Source: Candidatus Oscillochloris fontis (lineage in GTDB: Bacteria; Chloroflexota; Chloroflexia; Chloroflexales; Chloroflexaceae). From it: a DNA stretch of 64,000 nucleotides. Position numbers and translations under genes: made by a program. Below the pieces are notes generated by a model, which saw only the letters and a program-made list of their open reading frames with translations, was not told the DNA's origin and did no database searches. The stretch lies in contig NZ_RYFD01000021.1 in NCBI RefSeq assembly GCF_004138135.1, positions 1 to 64,000 on the forward strand, written 5' to 3'. Within the stretch, counting starts at the first letter, position 1, and the number at the start of each line of letters is the position of its first letter. Below, in pieces: positions 54,297-63,606 of this stretch.

Positions 54297-56468
54297 CTAC
54301 CCACCGGCCAACGGAGAATAACTGACGACCCGCAAGCCGTAGTCGAAGTAGCGGTAGCACGGGTGATTGTAGTTGCGGTACGCCCCACGCACACAATTTT
54401 GAGATCTATGCCACGATCCACCACGCAGCACGCGCCCACCGTCTTGTTCCAACGCACGCTGTCCCCACTCATCTTTAATGGCATACGGATACCGTTTACC
54501 CCAGCGTGTCGCACACCACTCCCAGACATTGCCCGCCATATCCAGCGCAGCATAATAGCTCGCGCCCTTGTCGTATCCACCAACGGGCGTGGCCTTACCA
54601 ATCTTGGCCTCTTCACTATTACAGTACCCGGGTTGCCATGTGTTGCCCCATGGCCAGATCCGCCCCTCTGGCCCTCGCGCCGCCTTCTCCCACTCGGCCT
54701 CGCTCGGCAACCGAAATGGATGGCTCGTCTGGGCGCTCAGCCAGCGGCAGTAGGCCACCGCCTCAAACCAACTCACCCCCACCACTGGCTTGTCACCTGC
54801 ATTCCATCGCCAATCATCCCAGTATGCCGGTGCCACAATCCGCTCCTCTTCGCGCCAATCCCAACCCGCCGCAGTCCAGTAGACCCGGTTGCTGTAGCCA
54901 TCACCCGTGACAAAGGGCCGGAACTGGGCATTGGTCACCGGGGTCTTGCCGATCCAGTAGATAGGTAGGTTCAAGCGGTGTTGGGGTTTTTCATTCACAT
55001 CAGCCATGGGGTCTACATCGCTGCTGCCCATCAGGAAGGGGCCAGCGGGTACTCGAACGAGAACAGGTACCCAGGGCTGCACGGCGGGTGGTCGCGCCAC
55101 CTTTGGGTTTTCCACCGACAAGGCTGAAGGCCGCTCCACCTCTGGGGTTGCAACCGGCACGGCTGGCAGTCGCTCCATCTTTGGACTTTCCACCGACACG
55201 GCTGGCAGTCGCTCCACCTTTGGGGTTGCAACCGGCACGGCGGGTAGCATCTCCACCGCTGGGGTTGCCACCGGCACGGCGGGTGGTTGCGCCACCTCTG
55301 GGGTTGCCACCGGTACGGCGGGTGGCATCTCCACCTCTGGGTTTTCCACCGGCACGGCGGGTGGTTGCGCCACCTCTGAGGTGGCCACCGGCACGGCAGG
55401 TGGTCGCTCCACCGCTGGGGTTGCCACCTGCACGGCGGGCGGCATCTCCACCCCCAGCCGCTCGCGAAAGGCCGTCGCCAGCAGGGGGTTGCGCACCGCC
55501 CAGTAGTCACCGTCGCACTTGGCTAGGCCGATCAGTTCCAGGCGCACCAGATCATCATGGGAGCGACTGAAGCGTGGCTGCTCACGCAGCAGGCGTCGGG
55601 CGGCATCTTCAAGCTGGTACGCGCGCATGTCACTGTGGATGTCACGCAGCAGTGGCGGCGCAGCTATGATGATCTCGGCTTCTGCCCGTGCAACATCGGC
55701 AGCAGTCAGGGGTTGGCCACGGCTGGCATAGCCGACCAGCAACTCACCCATACGTTGGGTCAGGTAGGGGTGGCCAGCAACCCGCGCAAAGACCGCCTCG
55801 CCCACGTCGGTGCTGAGTGGTGGAGCCACACCCGCCACTTGGAGACCATCGGCAAGCAGTTGCACCGCCTCGGTGTGGGGCAGGTCGGGCAGGTAGATCT
55901 CGTCGCAGACACTGTGCAGCGTGGAGACCCCACTCACCGCCATGGTGTAGAGTTCAACTCCACCACTAAAAATGACCAGCAATTTCTGGAGTTGGGGCGC
56001 AAGCAAGCGCTCGTGGAAGAAGGAGCGCAGCGCGTAACTCAGCGCCTCACGCGAGGCGGGCGACAATGCGCCGAGTTCGTCGAGCAACAACACCAGCCGA
56101 TGATCATCGGGCGTCTGTGCCAGCGCCTCGCGCAGCCGCGCCTTGAGGCGCGGGGCACTCGTGATCGCGGCAACATCAGCACCAAGCGGCAGCACCTCAT
56201 GAATATGCTCGGCCAGCATCACAAAGGCGCGCTCCGGTGGGACACGATCAAATGCCTGAAAATCAATCTGGCAGAGGCGCACCGAGTCTGGCAACTGCGT
56301 GCGCAGTTGGTATAACAGGCTGGTCTTACCGTTCTGGCGCCCGCCATAGATCACGCCATACTTCGTCACCTCGTCTTGACACAGGCGTACCAGACGCGCA
56401 AGCTCGTCGGTTCGCCCGCGAAAGGCGGGGCTTCCTGGCCCAAGAACCGTTGTTGAGAAGAAGGCCAT
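54297..56468 (-). CDS. AAA ATPase - repeat linker - FGE-sulfatase (C-type-lectin-like) protein
   Basis: A 723-aa three-part protein. The N-terminus (about 1-345) is a STAND/AAA-type ATPase: FRGRTDELARL, Walker A YGGRQNGKTSLLYQL, Walker B LVLLLDELGAL. A linker (about 345-470) has nine to ten 13-residue repeats (VEMPPAVPVATPE type). The C-terminus (about 475-723) is an FGE-sulfatase domain: VPAGPFLMGSSD, GVSWFEAVAYCRWLS, LPSEAEWEKAARG, ALDMAGNVWEW, RVLRGGSW. This fold is the commonest target of diversity-generating retroelements, and the last 45 residues look like a variable region. No RT is in the window. A minus-strand TATAAT lies at 56522-56517, 49 bp upstream; no strong ribosome site. Confidence 0.92.
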   Translation of the reverse strand: MAFFSTTVLGPGSPAFRGRTDELARLVRLCQDEVTKYGVIYGGRQNGKTSLLYQLRTQLPDSVRLCQIDFQAFDRVPPERAFVMLAEHIHEVLPLGADVAAITSAPRLKARLREALAQTPDDHRLVLLLDELGALSPASREALSYALRSFFHERLLAPQLQKLLVIFSGGVELYTMAVSGVSTLHSVCDEIYLPDLPHTEAVQLLADGLQVAGVAPPLSTDVGEAVFARVAGHPYLTQRMGELLVGYASRGQPLTAADVARAEAEIIIAAPPLLRDIHSDMRAYQLEDAARRLLREQPRFSRSHDDLVRLELIGLAKCDGDYWAVRNPLLATAFRERLGVEMPPAVQVATPAVERPPAVPVATSEVAQPPAVPVENPEVEMPPAVPVATPEVAQPPAVPVATPAVEMLPAVPVATPKVERLPAVSVESPKMERLPAVPVATPEVERPSALSVENPKVARPPAVQPWVPVLVRVPAGPFLMGSSDVDPMADVNEKPQHRLNLPIYWIGKTPVTNAQFRPFVTGDGYSNRVYWTAAGWDWREEERIVAPAYWDDWRWNAGDKPVVGVSWFEAVAYCRWLSAQTSHPFRLPSEAEWEKAARGPEGRIWPWGNTWQPGYCNSEEAKIGKATPVGGYDKGASYYAALDMAGNVWEWCATRWGKRYPYAIKDEWGQRALEQDGGRVLRGGSWHRSQNCVRGAYRNYNHPCYRYFDYGLRVVSYSPLAGG
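54339..54410 (-). other. Putative DGR variable region (C-terminal codons of the FGE domain)
   Basis: After GGSW the codons are rich in NNC/NNT positions at which every residue (Tyr, Asn, His, Cys, Phe, Asp, Ser) is reachable from an AAC or AAT template codon by changing A only: for example TAC CGC AAC TAC AAT CAC, then TGC TAC, TAC TTC GAC TAC. It lies at the exact place of known FGE-type variable regions, followed by a constant GLRVV end. No template repeat was found here. Confidence 0.55.
55075..55455 (-). repeat. 39-bp minisatellite encoding the PPAVPVATPE linker
   Basis: Nine to ten direct 39-bp units lie within the AAA-FGE gene, each encoding a 13-residue Pro/Val/Ala-rich segment. Units differ by a few substitutions. 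Being a multiple of three, unit gain or loss keeps the frame. Confidence 0.85.
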
Positions 56469-56556
56469 AGGTGCTGCTACTCAATAATGAATGTGGATTT
56501 GAAGGGAACAGCCCCTATTATACTGAGTTTTTGTGGATGTTGCCGGATGGGGCGCA

Positions 56557-56993
56557 CGCTATCAACCGCAGAGGACATAGAGGTTCGTAGAGGTTTTGAG
56601 ATACCTACGGTTCTTCCTCTGCGTTCCTCTGCGTCCTTTGCGGTTAAACACCGGGGCACACAAAAATCAACCGCAGAGGACACAGAGGTTCGCAGAGGTT
56701 TTGAGATACCTACGGTTCTTCCTCTGCGTACCTCAGCGTCCTCTGCGGTCAACCATATCAACCGCAGAGGACACAGAGGGACGCAGAGGTACGCAGAGGT
56801 ACGCAGAGGAATGGTGCTCAAGATACCTGCGGGGGTAGCCATGTTCTTCCTCTGCGTTCCTCCCCGTCCTCTGCGGTTAAACACCGGGGGCACACGCTAT
56901 CAACCGCAGAGGACACAGAGGTTCGCAGAGGTTTTGAGATACCTACGTTCTTCCTCTGCGTTCCTCCGCGTCCTCTGCGGTCAAAAACCGACG
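56557..56993. repeat. Four tandem CCGCAGAGGACACAGAGG palindromes
   Basis: Four consecutive units of about 90-135 bp, each starting ATCAACCGCAGAGGACA and ending with CTCTGCGTCCTCTGCGG or close variants, joined by ACACCGGGG(C)ACAC spacers. Each is itself an inverted repeat, three with the insert TTTTGAGATACCTACGG. They fill the 531-bp gap between the A2M and AAA-FGE genes. No gene is seen in it. Confidence 0.85.
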
Positions 56994-56999
56994 AAGCCC

Positions 57000-59900
57000 C
57001 TACGGCGCAACCACCGTGAACTCCGCCCCCGCGCTACGCCCGAACACCTCCGGGGCATACGTGCGCATCGCCGTCGCCGGGAGTACCTGGAAGACGCCCG
57101 GTGTCGTCGCTCGCGCTAGGTAGGTGTAGGTGTAGCTGCCGCGTGGCAGGTTGGTGGCGAAGAGCGCCACGCGGTTGTCACGCATCTCGCTGCGCCCGAA
57201 GTACCACCACCCCGGCTGCGTCCCCTCTGCGTCCGCCAGCCCTGGCTCCCGCGCCGCCGCGCTGCTGGTCTTCAAGCTGGTGTCGAGTGCCTCCAACCCC
57301 GCTGGCAGCATATCCTCGACCATGAAGTAGGGCATGTCCTCCGGCACGGTCAGTGTGATCCGCACCTGCACCAGTTCACCTAGGGTGGCCTGATTAGTCA
57401 GTTGCCCGGTCGGGCTGAGCGTGGCGCTGTCCACCAGCACATACTCGCGGGCCACGCTTACCCCCTGATCAAGTGGCTGCACGCTGGCCGCATCGGCATA
57501 GCTGCGCATGCGCAGGGTGTAGTAGAGGCGCCCCGCTCCGCCCTGACGCTGGATACTCAACTGGCTGTCGCTGCCCTGCGCCAGATCGGTCAGTTTGACC
57601 AGGATCTCTATCGGGGTGTTCAGGTTGCTGCGATCTACGCTCCCTTCGTGCAGGCTGGTATCGTTCAGCGCTACCCGGTAGCTGTAGTTGGCCTCCAGTT
57701 CGCCACTCTGGGCCAAGTATTCCGAGAGCGCCAGCAACGTCACGGCGGTCTCCTGGGTGCTGGCCCAGTGGCCATGCTCGCGCAGGCTCATCAGGTAACG
57801 CACCGCGTTGGGCACCAGGATGCTCTCTGGCTGGGTGCGTACCAACGCTTGCAGCATGAGTGCCGTCGTGCGCGTGTCGCTGCCCATCGTCCAGTAGTCG
57901 GCGCGATCTTCCTCCCAGTGCGCATCCGTGCTGCGCATGATCGCCGCGCTGCTCAGTTCGTCGGCCAACGCCTGCGCCCGATCCTGATCGCCCAGGGTCT
58001 GCAAGGTCATCAGCAAGTAGGCCCGCCCATACAGATCGAGCTTGGCACGCTCATCGTACAGCGCCACACTACGCCCGCGATCCGCCTGCCCACGTTCAGC
58101 CATGATGAAGAGGATGTAGGCGCGGGTGTTGAGCCAACTCGCGTCGGGCAGCATGCTGTTCGGGTTCAGCCCCGGATGCTGGTTCATGAACACCTTCAGG
58201 TAGGCCATGCCACCACCCAGCACGTTCTGATCCACACTGAACCCGGCGCGCTCGGCTTCGTGTAGCCCCTGGATGACATAGGCGGTCAGGTAGGGGTGAC
58301 TCGCGTCATCCGCCCACCAGCCCCAGCCACCGTCAAGGTGCTGCAACTGGGCAATCCGCTGCATCCCGGTGTTAATCTGCGCACTCAGGTTGGCCTGTAG
58401 CTCCGCGTTCTCGACTCCCAACTCCTTGGTGATGCGGTAGGTCACGGCGTTGGGTAAGAAGGCGCTCACTACCTGCTCGGTACAGGCGTAGGGGAAGGTC
58501 TGGAGGTACTCCAGGCCACCCTGCACGCCCGCCGCCAACGAGGGGGCCAGTTCGAGGCTCACTTCACCACGACTCGCGTCTCCCGGCGGTGGGCGCAGCG
58601 TCTCCACGGTGAGATCGAGTACCTGTCCGGCACTCGCGGTCACTTCGGGGGTCTCGTAGCGCTGCACCGGCAGGCTGGTCTCCAAGGCGTCCTGCATCCC
58701 CCCGCCATCCACACTCAGCCGCACCGTCACATCACCCGCGCCCGCCACCGTGGCCCGCCACCGCACCAGGGTCTGGCCGTTCGCTGGCACGCTCACCGTC
58801 TGGGTCGCCGGATCTTGCAGGCTGATCGGCCCGCTCAGCCCCAGGCTTACCGTCGCCTCTAGCGGGTTAGCGGTGCTGTTCTGCACCACCGCCTGCAAGG
58901 TCGGCGCGTCACCATCGGTGAGGAAGCGCGGCATAGAGGCACGCACCAGCAAGGGGCGCGTGGCCACAATGTCGGCGCTCGTCTGCCCCACCAGCGTCGC
59001 GCTGGTGATGCCGCGTGCGCTCATGCGCCAGGTGGTCAGGTTGTCGGGCAGCGTGACGCTGATCTGGGCGGTGCCGTCCGCGCCGGTGATCAGCGCCGCA
59101 TTCCAGTAGGCCGTGTCGGGGAAGTTGCGCCGCACCAGCGCGGTCTCGCTCAGGCCACCACCGCCCCCCTTGGCCTCATCACCCAATGCGGCTGTTACCC
59201 GCTCACCCAGGGCGATCAGCGACTGCGAGGTAAAGACGCCCAATGGCCGCCGCTCGTAGAAGGATTGGCGCAGACTGGGGTTGGGATCGTTGGCCAGGCT
59301 CAGAATCGCCTTGTCCACCAGCGCCAGTGTCACCTCAGCCGGTACCCCCTGGCCGGTGTAGTCCTGCGTGCTGATCGTGTAGGTGACGCGATCACGCGGG
59401 CCGACCTCGCTCTTGTCGGGGCTGATCGTGATCGTCAACTCTTGCTGCTCGGTCGAGACCGGCAGGTTCACGAGGCCCATCCGCATGTCGGGGATGGCCG
59501 GAGCCTCCGCGCTCGTCCCGTCACCCGCCGGGGTGATCAGCACCAGCGAGACGTAGACATTCGGCGCATACTCGGCACTGATCGGTACCTCGATCAGTTC
59601 GCTGGTGCCACTGAGCGTGATGATGCGGTGTGAGATCACCTGAGCCTGCTCGATGGTCAGCAGGGCAGTGCTGCCCTTGTACGGAGCCGTCACCAGGATC
59701 TTGGCCGTGTCACCCGGCTTGTAGCTCGTGCGGTCGGCAATCAGGTCAACCCGGTTGTTATCGTTAATCCCCCAGAAGGCATCGCCGCCCGCCACCCAGA
59801 CAAACGCGCTCGCTTGCACCGTGCGCCCGCCATCATCCTTGCCCGTCGCACCGATGCGGTACGAACCGGCCTCACGCGGGGTGAAGCTGATCTGGCTTCG

Positions 59901-62900
59901 CCCCTTGTCGTCGGTGGTGGCCGGGATGGTCTGGGTGAGCGTGTCGGTATAGGCCGAGGTGAAGTAGAACTGGCCATCTGGCCCCTGCTCGCGCACGCTA
60001 TACCACTCGCGCTGATAGATGCCCACCTCAACGCTGCGCCCCGCCACCGGCGCGCCCTGCGGATCGAGGGTGATCAGATCCACCGCCTGCGGCTGCCCGA
60101 TCTGGCTCACGTAGCCATTCGGGCGCAGGCCAATATAGAAGGCTCCGGCGTGCATCGTCATGCCGCCCTGGGCCGCGATCACTTGGCCGTCAATATCGGT
60201 CACTTCAATATCCACGGTCAGATTCTGGCTATGCAGATCCTTCACCGTCCCGGCTGGCAACTTCAACACAAAACGCCCCTGCGCGTCAGTGGTCGCCGTA
60301 CCTTCTGCCAGCATCTCGCCCGCCGCCGGACGTTCCATGTCGAACCAGCGGTAGAAGGCGTAGGCATCGTCCAGATTCTCAAACTGATAATCGGGCGCGG
60401 TCTCGGAGTTGAAGTAGTAGGGCCGCGTCAGCAAGCGCCAACGCAGCGGCGCATTCGCCAACACCCCACCCGCAAAGTAGCGCGCCGTCGCCGTCACTTC
60501 CAGCGCCTCACCCACCAGCAGATCGTCACGCGCCGCATCCACCGTAATCTCAAAGACCGGCTTGCGGTACTCGGCCACCGTGAAGCTGCCATAGGTGACG
60601 TAGGCCGTCACCTCGCCCTCTAGCTCCACGCCCATAAAGTAGCTGCCCAACAGAGCATCGCCACTCAAGGGCAGATCGAGGTCAAACGTGCCCATCTCGC
60701 TCAGGCTCAACGTCCCCGCATAGACCTGATTGCCATCCGGGTCACTGATGGTCAGCTTGGCCTGCTGATAATCTTCTGGTATGCGGTAGCGCCCGTCATC
60801 ATTCAGGCGCAGCACGCCCTTAATATGCACCAGTTCACCGGGGCGGTAGAGCGGGCGATCCGTACTCAGGTTGCCCACCGCTACTACCTGCTCCTGGCTC
60901 CCCGGCAGAGAGAAGTTCCAGGGCGAAATCCCGTCAGCCCACAGGGTCGAACCGAACGCAAATGGGGTGCCCTCGGCTGTCCAGACATAGAGCGCATCAT
61001 AGGGGCTAGCGGCGGCAAATTCGGCCTGCACCACGCCGTCCGCATCGGTCGCCCCCAGATCCTCCACCGCACCCAGCTTCATCAGGTTATCGCCATAGAA
61101 GAGGCTACTCACCTCAAGCGGCAGGCCAGATGTTGGTTTACCCGTTGCCAGATCCACCGCCCAGACAAAGAGCCGATCCGCACTGCGCTTGATCGTCAGT
61201 GTGGTCGGGCTGACCAACATCAGTTGGCGCTCGACCCGATTGGCTCCGCGTACCTCCAACAGATAGGGACCCGGATCGAGCGTCCCCACCTCCACCAGAC
61301 TCAGATTGACCCGGTTGCGCGGCCCTTGCGGGGCCAGCGTGTTGCTCAGGATCTGCGCCGCCGGATCGGGGCTAAACTGGTTCCACTGCTCAAAATTCTG
61401 GGTTGCCGGAATGAGTTGCGCCAACTCGCCACGACTCACCCGGTAGAGCGCATATTCCACCTGCTCGGTATTCACCGTCTGGATGGGCACGCGCACCGGC
61501 GCATAGCTGCTATAGGTCATCAAGCTGTTGCTGGCTGCAATCGTCAGCGAAGGCAGCATGGCCATAGTACGGAAACTCAGCACCACATCCTGGCCCAACG
61601 CCACCCCATAGGTATCCTTAGCCGCCGCACCCACCCGAACCGTATAGTCACTCTCGGCCTGCAAGGGGAAGTAGAGGTAGAGTTGGTTATCATACGTCCC
61701 CGTATAGACCGAGGTCGGTGCGGGGATGATGCTCAGGTTCTGCTCCACCGAGGCCCAATCCATGGGTGTGGTGAAGGTCAGGCTAAGCGAGTCATTCGGG
61801 TTGACCTGCTGGTTGCCCTGCGGTGGGTAGCTCTCTAGCAACGCCGGGAGCGGCGCGACAATCAAGCTGGCGCTATAGGCTTGGCCCAACGCCGCCCCGC
61901 CATTCACCGCCCGCGCCTCGGTACCCACCACCAGGGTGTAGCTTTGCCCACGGGTGAGCGGAGCCGCCGGGGTGAACGTTACTGTAAAGCCGCTGCGCAT
62001 GGGGTTGTTGGAGTCCTGCCCGGCCTGGTAGAAGACCGAGGCCGGTTTGCTGGCCACCGCGATACTCCCTGGCACGCTCACCCCGTTGGGGTCAAGCAGG
62101 CGCACCGCCCCATTCAGGCTGGCCATGTCCATCGGCTGGTTGAAGACCAGACTGAACGTTGCATTTGGATCAGCAAACCGCGCCCCACTGGGTGGCAACG
62201 AACCATACACCAGCGGTGCAATCGTGGTAAAACTCCAACTAAACCCATCGCGCAACGTCCCGCCGGTCTGATCATTCAGCCCTGCCGCAATACTCACCGT
62301 ATAGCGCGTTGCTGGATCAAGCGACGTGGTCGGCGAGATGATATAGGTACTCGTATCTATCCAGCGCCCCACCCCGGCCACCGGCGGGCTGATCGTGAGT
62401 GGCTGGGGCAAACTATCCTGCTCGCTCGGCGTCACCACCGGCACCACCGGATGGTTGAAATGCACCGCAATCTGCTGCGTCGCCGTCACCACCTCGGTCG
62501 TATCAGCGGCGGGGATGACCTGGGCAATAGCCAGATCACCAATCACCTGGAACTCCCAACTCAGCGGCTCGGCATTGATCGGCTTGCCACTGGCCGCCTG
62601 CACGCCAGAGGCCAGCACCGCTTGGTAACGGCCCCCCCGGTTCAGCGCCTGCGTGGGCTGGAAGATGAAACGATCATCCTGGGTTTCGACCGTCCCTGCC
62701 ACGGGTTGGTTAGTCGCCACATCAATCAGGCTGAAGTTAGCCGCTGCTGAGGCCACATCCACCCCGCGTGCCATCTGCACCTCAACCGGGCGATTCGGCA
62801 CGACCTCTTGCTCCTGGTCGAAGGGGCGCGTCGTGGCCAACAGGCTGGCCTTGGTACTGAAGCTCCAACTAAATGGCTGCTCCATCCGCGCTAAGCCATC

Positions 62901-63590
62901 GGCGCTCACCTGCTGTGGCACCGTGATCGTATAGGTGGTTGCGGTCGCCCAACCGCCGGTTGGTGCGAAGCTATAGCGCGTCGGGCTAAGCCACTGACCC
63001 GCACCCTCCACCGGCGGCTCAATCTGCAACGGGTGGGGCAGATTGGCCACCAGGCGCGGATCTTCCGCCGCCGCCCGCACCTGCTCCGCCGGTACCACCA
63101 TCTCATCAAAAACCAGGATCAGCGGCGCATTGGGCGCAATCGCCTCAGCACTGGCATCCGGCAACACCCGCTCCACCGCAACATAGGGCTGCGTGGTAAA
63201 GCGCAGCGTCAGCGGCTGCTCCATGGCGCGCCCAAACTGATTGGTGATCCCGGTGATCGTCAGCCGATAATCGGCCCCATAGGTCAAACCCTCAGTCGGC
63301 TGAATCGTCACCACCGGCCCATCCACACTCACCGTAAAGGGCGCAGCCGGCTCAAACTGGATCGCATCATTCAGCGAAGCAGCCTGCACCGCCTGATCAA
63401 AACGCATAATAATCGGCGACTGCGGGTTGGCATGATCGGCCCCATCGGGCGGCGTGACGATCAAGACCTGCGGGCCACGCAACAGTTGCGGGCCAACCAT
63501 AATGCCCCCACCCGCCAGACCAACCACAACCAGGATCGCCAGAGCGATCATGCCACCCCGAACGCTGAGGAGCGAGCGAAAACGGCTCAT
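57000..63590 (-). CDS. Giant bacterial alpha-2-macroglobulin
   Basis: A 2196-aa protease-trapping protein of the cell envelope. An N-terminal membrane anchor (about 11-34) is followed by about seven Ig-like 'Big_5' repeats (about 45-650, each with a PxDGAxxxNPxxPIxxxFDQAV-type start). Then come macroglobulin-type beta domains (about 700-1400), the A2M signature LPDNLTTWRMSARGIT (about 1500) and the thioester motif YACTEQ (Cys about 1703) in an alpha/alpha toroid, with a C-terminal receptor-like domain. The intact CxEQ implies covalent trapping of attacking proteases. ATG 63590 gives the anchor directly; it starts 16 bp after pbpC, the usual partner. Longer than E. coli YfhM (1653 aa) because of the extra Ig repeats. 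Confidence 0.95.
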   Translation of the reverse strand: MSRFRSLLSVRGGMIALAILVVVGLAGGGIMVGPQLLRGPQVLIVTPPDGADHANPQSPIIMRFDQAVQAASLNDAIQFEPAAPFTVSVDGPVVTIQPTEGLTYGADYRLTITGITNQFGRAMEQPLTLRFTTQPYVAVERVLPDASAEAIAPNAPLILVFDEMVVPAEQVRAAAEDPRLVANLPHPLQIEPPVEGAGQWLSPTRYSFAPTGGWATATTYTITVPQQVSADGLARMEQPFSWSFSTKASLLATTRPFDQEQEVVPNRPVEVQMARGVDVASAAANFSLIDVATNQPVAGTVETQDDRFIFQPTQALNRGGRYQAVLASGVQAASGKPINAEPLSWEFQVIGDLAIAQVIPAADTTEVVTATQQIAVHFNHPVVPVVTPSEQDSLPQPLTISPPVAGVGRWIDTSTYIISPTTSLDPATRYTVSIAAGLNDQTGGTLRDGFSWSFTTIAPLVYGSLPPSGARFADPNATFSLVFNQPMDMASLNGAVRLLDPNGVSVPGSIAVASKPASVFYQAGQDSNNPMRSGFTVTFTPAAPLTRGQSYTLVVGTEARAVNGGAALGQAYSASLIVAPLPALLESYPPQGNQQVNPNDSLSLTFTTPMDWASVEQNLSIIPAPTSVYTGTYDNQLYLYFPLQAESDYTVRVGAAAKDTYGVALGQDVVLSFRTMAMLPSLTIAASNSLMTYSSYAPVRVPIQTVNTEQVEYALYRVSRGELAQLIPATQNFEQWNQFSPDPAAQILSNTLAPQGPRNRVNLSLVEVGTLDPGPYLLEVRGANRVERQLMLVSPTTLTIKRSADRLFVWAVDLATGKPTSGLPLEVSSLFYGDNLMKLGAVEDLGATDADGVVQAEFAAASPYDALYVWTAEGTPFAFGSTLWADGISPWNFSLPGSQEQVVAVGNLSTDRPLYRPGELVHIKGVLRLNDDGRYRIPEDYQQAKLTISDPDGNQVYAGTLSLSEMGTFDLDLPLSGDALLGSYFMGVELEGEVTAYVTYGSFTVAEYRKPVFEITVDAARDDLLVGEALEVTATARYFAGGVLANAPLRWRLLTRPYYFNSETAPDYQFENLDDAYAFYRWFDMERPAAGEMLAEGTATTDAQGRFVLKLPAGTVKDLHSQNLTVDIEVTDIDGQVIAAQGGMTMHAGAFYIGLRPNGYVSQIGQPQAVDLITLDPQGAPVAGRSVEVGIYQREWYSVREQGPDGQFYFTSAYTDTLTQTIPATTDDKGRSQISFTPREAGSYRIGATGKDDGGRTVQASAFVWVAGGDAFWGINDNNRVDLIADRTSYKPGDTAKILVTAPYKGSTALLTIEQAQVISHRIITLSGTSELIEVPISAEYAPNVYVSLVLITPAGDGTSAEAPAIPDMRMGLVNLPVSTEQQELTITISPDKSEVGPRDRVTYTISTQDYTGQGVPAEVTLALVDKAILSLANDPNPSLRQSFYERRPLGVFTSQSLIALGERVTAALGDEAKGGGGGLSETALVRRNFPDTAYWNAALITGADGTAQISVTLPDNLTTWRMSARGITSATLVGQTSADIVATRPLLVRASMPRFLTDGDAPTLQAVVQNSTANPLEATVSLGLSGPISLQDPATQTVSVPANGQTLVRWRATVAGAGDVTVRLSVDGGGMQDALETSLPVQRYETPEVTASAGQVLDLTVETLRPPPGDASRGEVSLELAPSLAAGVQGGLEYLQTFPYACTEQVVSAFLPNAVTYRITKELGVENAELQANLSAQINTGMQRIAQLQHLDGGWGWWADDASHPYLTAYVIQGLHEAERAGFSVDQNVLGGGMAYLKVFMNQHPGLNPNSMLPDASWLNTRAYILFIMAERGQADRGRSVALYDERAKLDLYGRAYLLMTLQTLGDQDRAQALADELSSAAIMRSTDAHWEEDRADYWTMGSDTRTTALMLQALVRTQPESILVPNAVRYLMSLREHGHWASTQETAVTLLALSEYLAQSGELEANYSYRVALNDTSLHEGSVDRSNLNTPIEILVKLTDLAQGSDSQLSIQRQGGAGRLYYTLRMRSYADAASVQPLDQGVSVAREYVLVDSATLSPTGQLTNQATLGELVQVRITLTVPEDMPYFMVEDMLPAGLEALDTSLKTSSAAAREPGLADAEGTQPGWWYFGRSEMRDNRVALFATNLPRGSYTYTYLARATTPGVFQVLPATAMRTYAPEVFGRSAGAEFTVVAP

Positions 63591-63606
63591 ACCAGTCCCT
63601 CGCGAT

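Noticed and set aside
54420-54960. FGE-domain protein as a true formylglycine-generating enzyme for sulfatases
   Set aside because: It is fused to an AAA ATPase and repeat linker, no sulfatase is nearby, and the C-terminus looks like a binding or variable surface rather than a conserved active site.
56557-56993. Tandem short repeats as CRISPR
   Set aside because: Each unit is a long palindrome with variable length and no unique spacers; no cas genes are present.
53785-57000. Reverse transcriptase, template repeat or accessory gene of a retroelement near the FGE gene
   Set aside because: No RT motif (YxDD) or A-rich copy of the variable region was found; the gaps contain only palindromic repeats.
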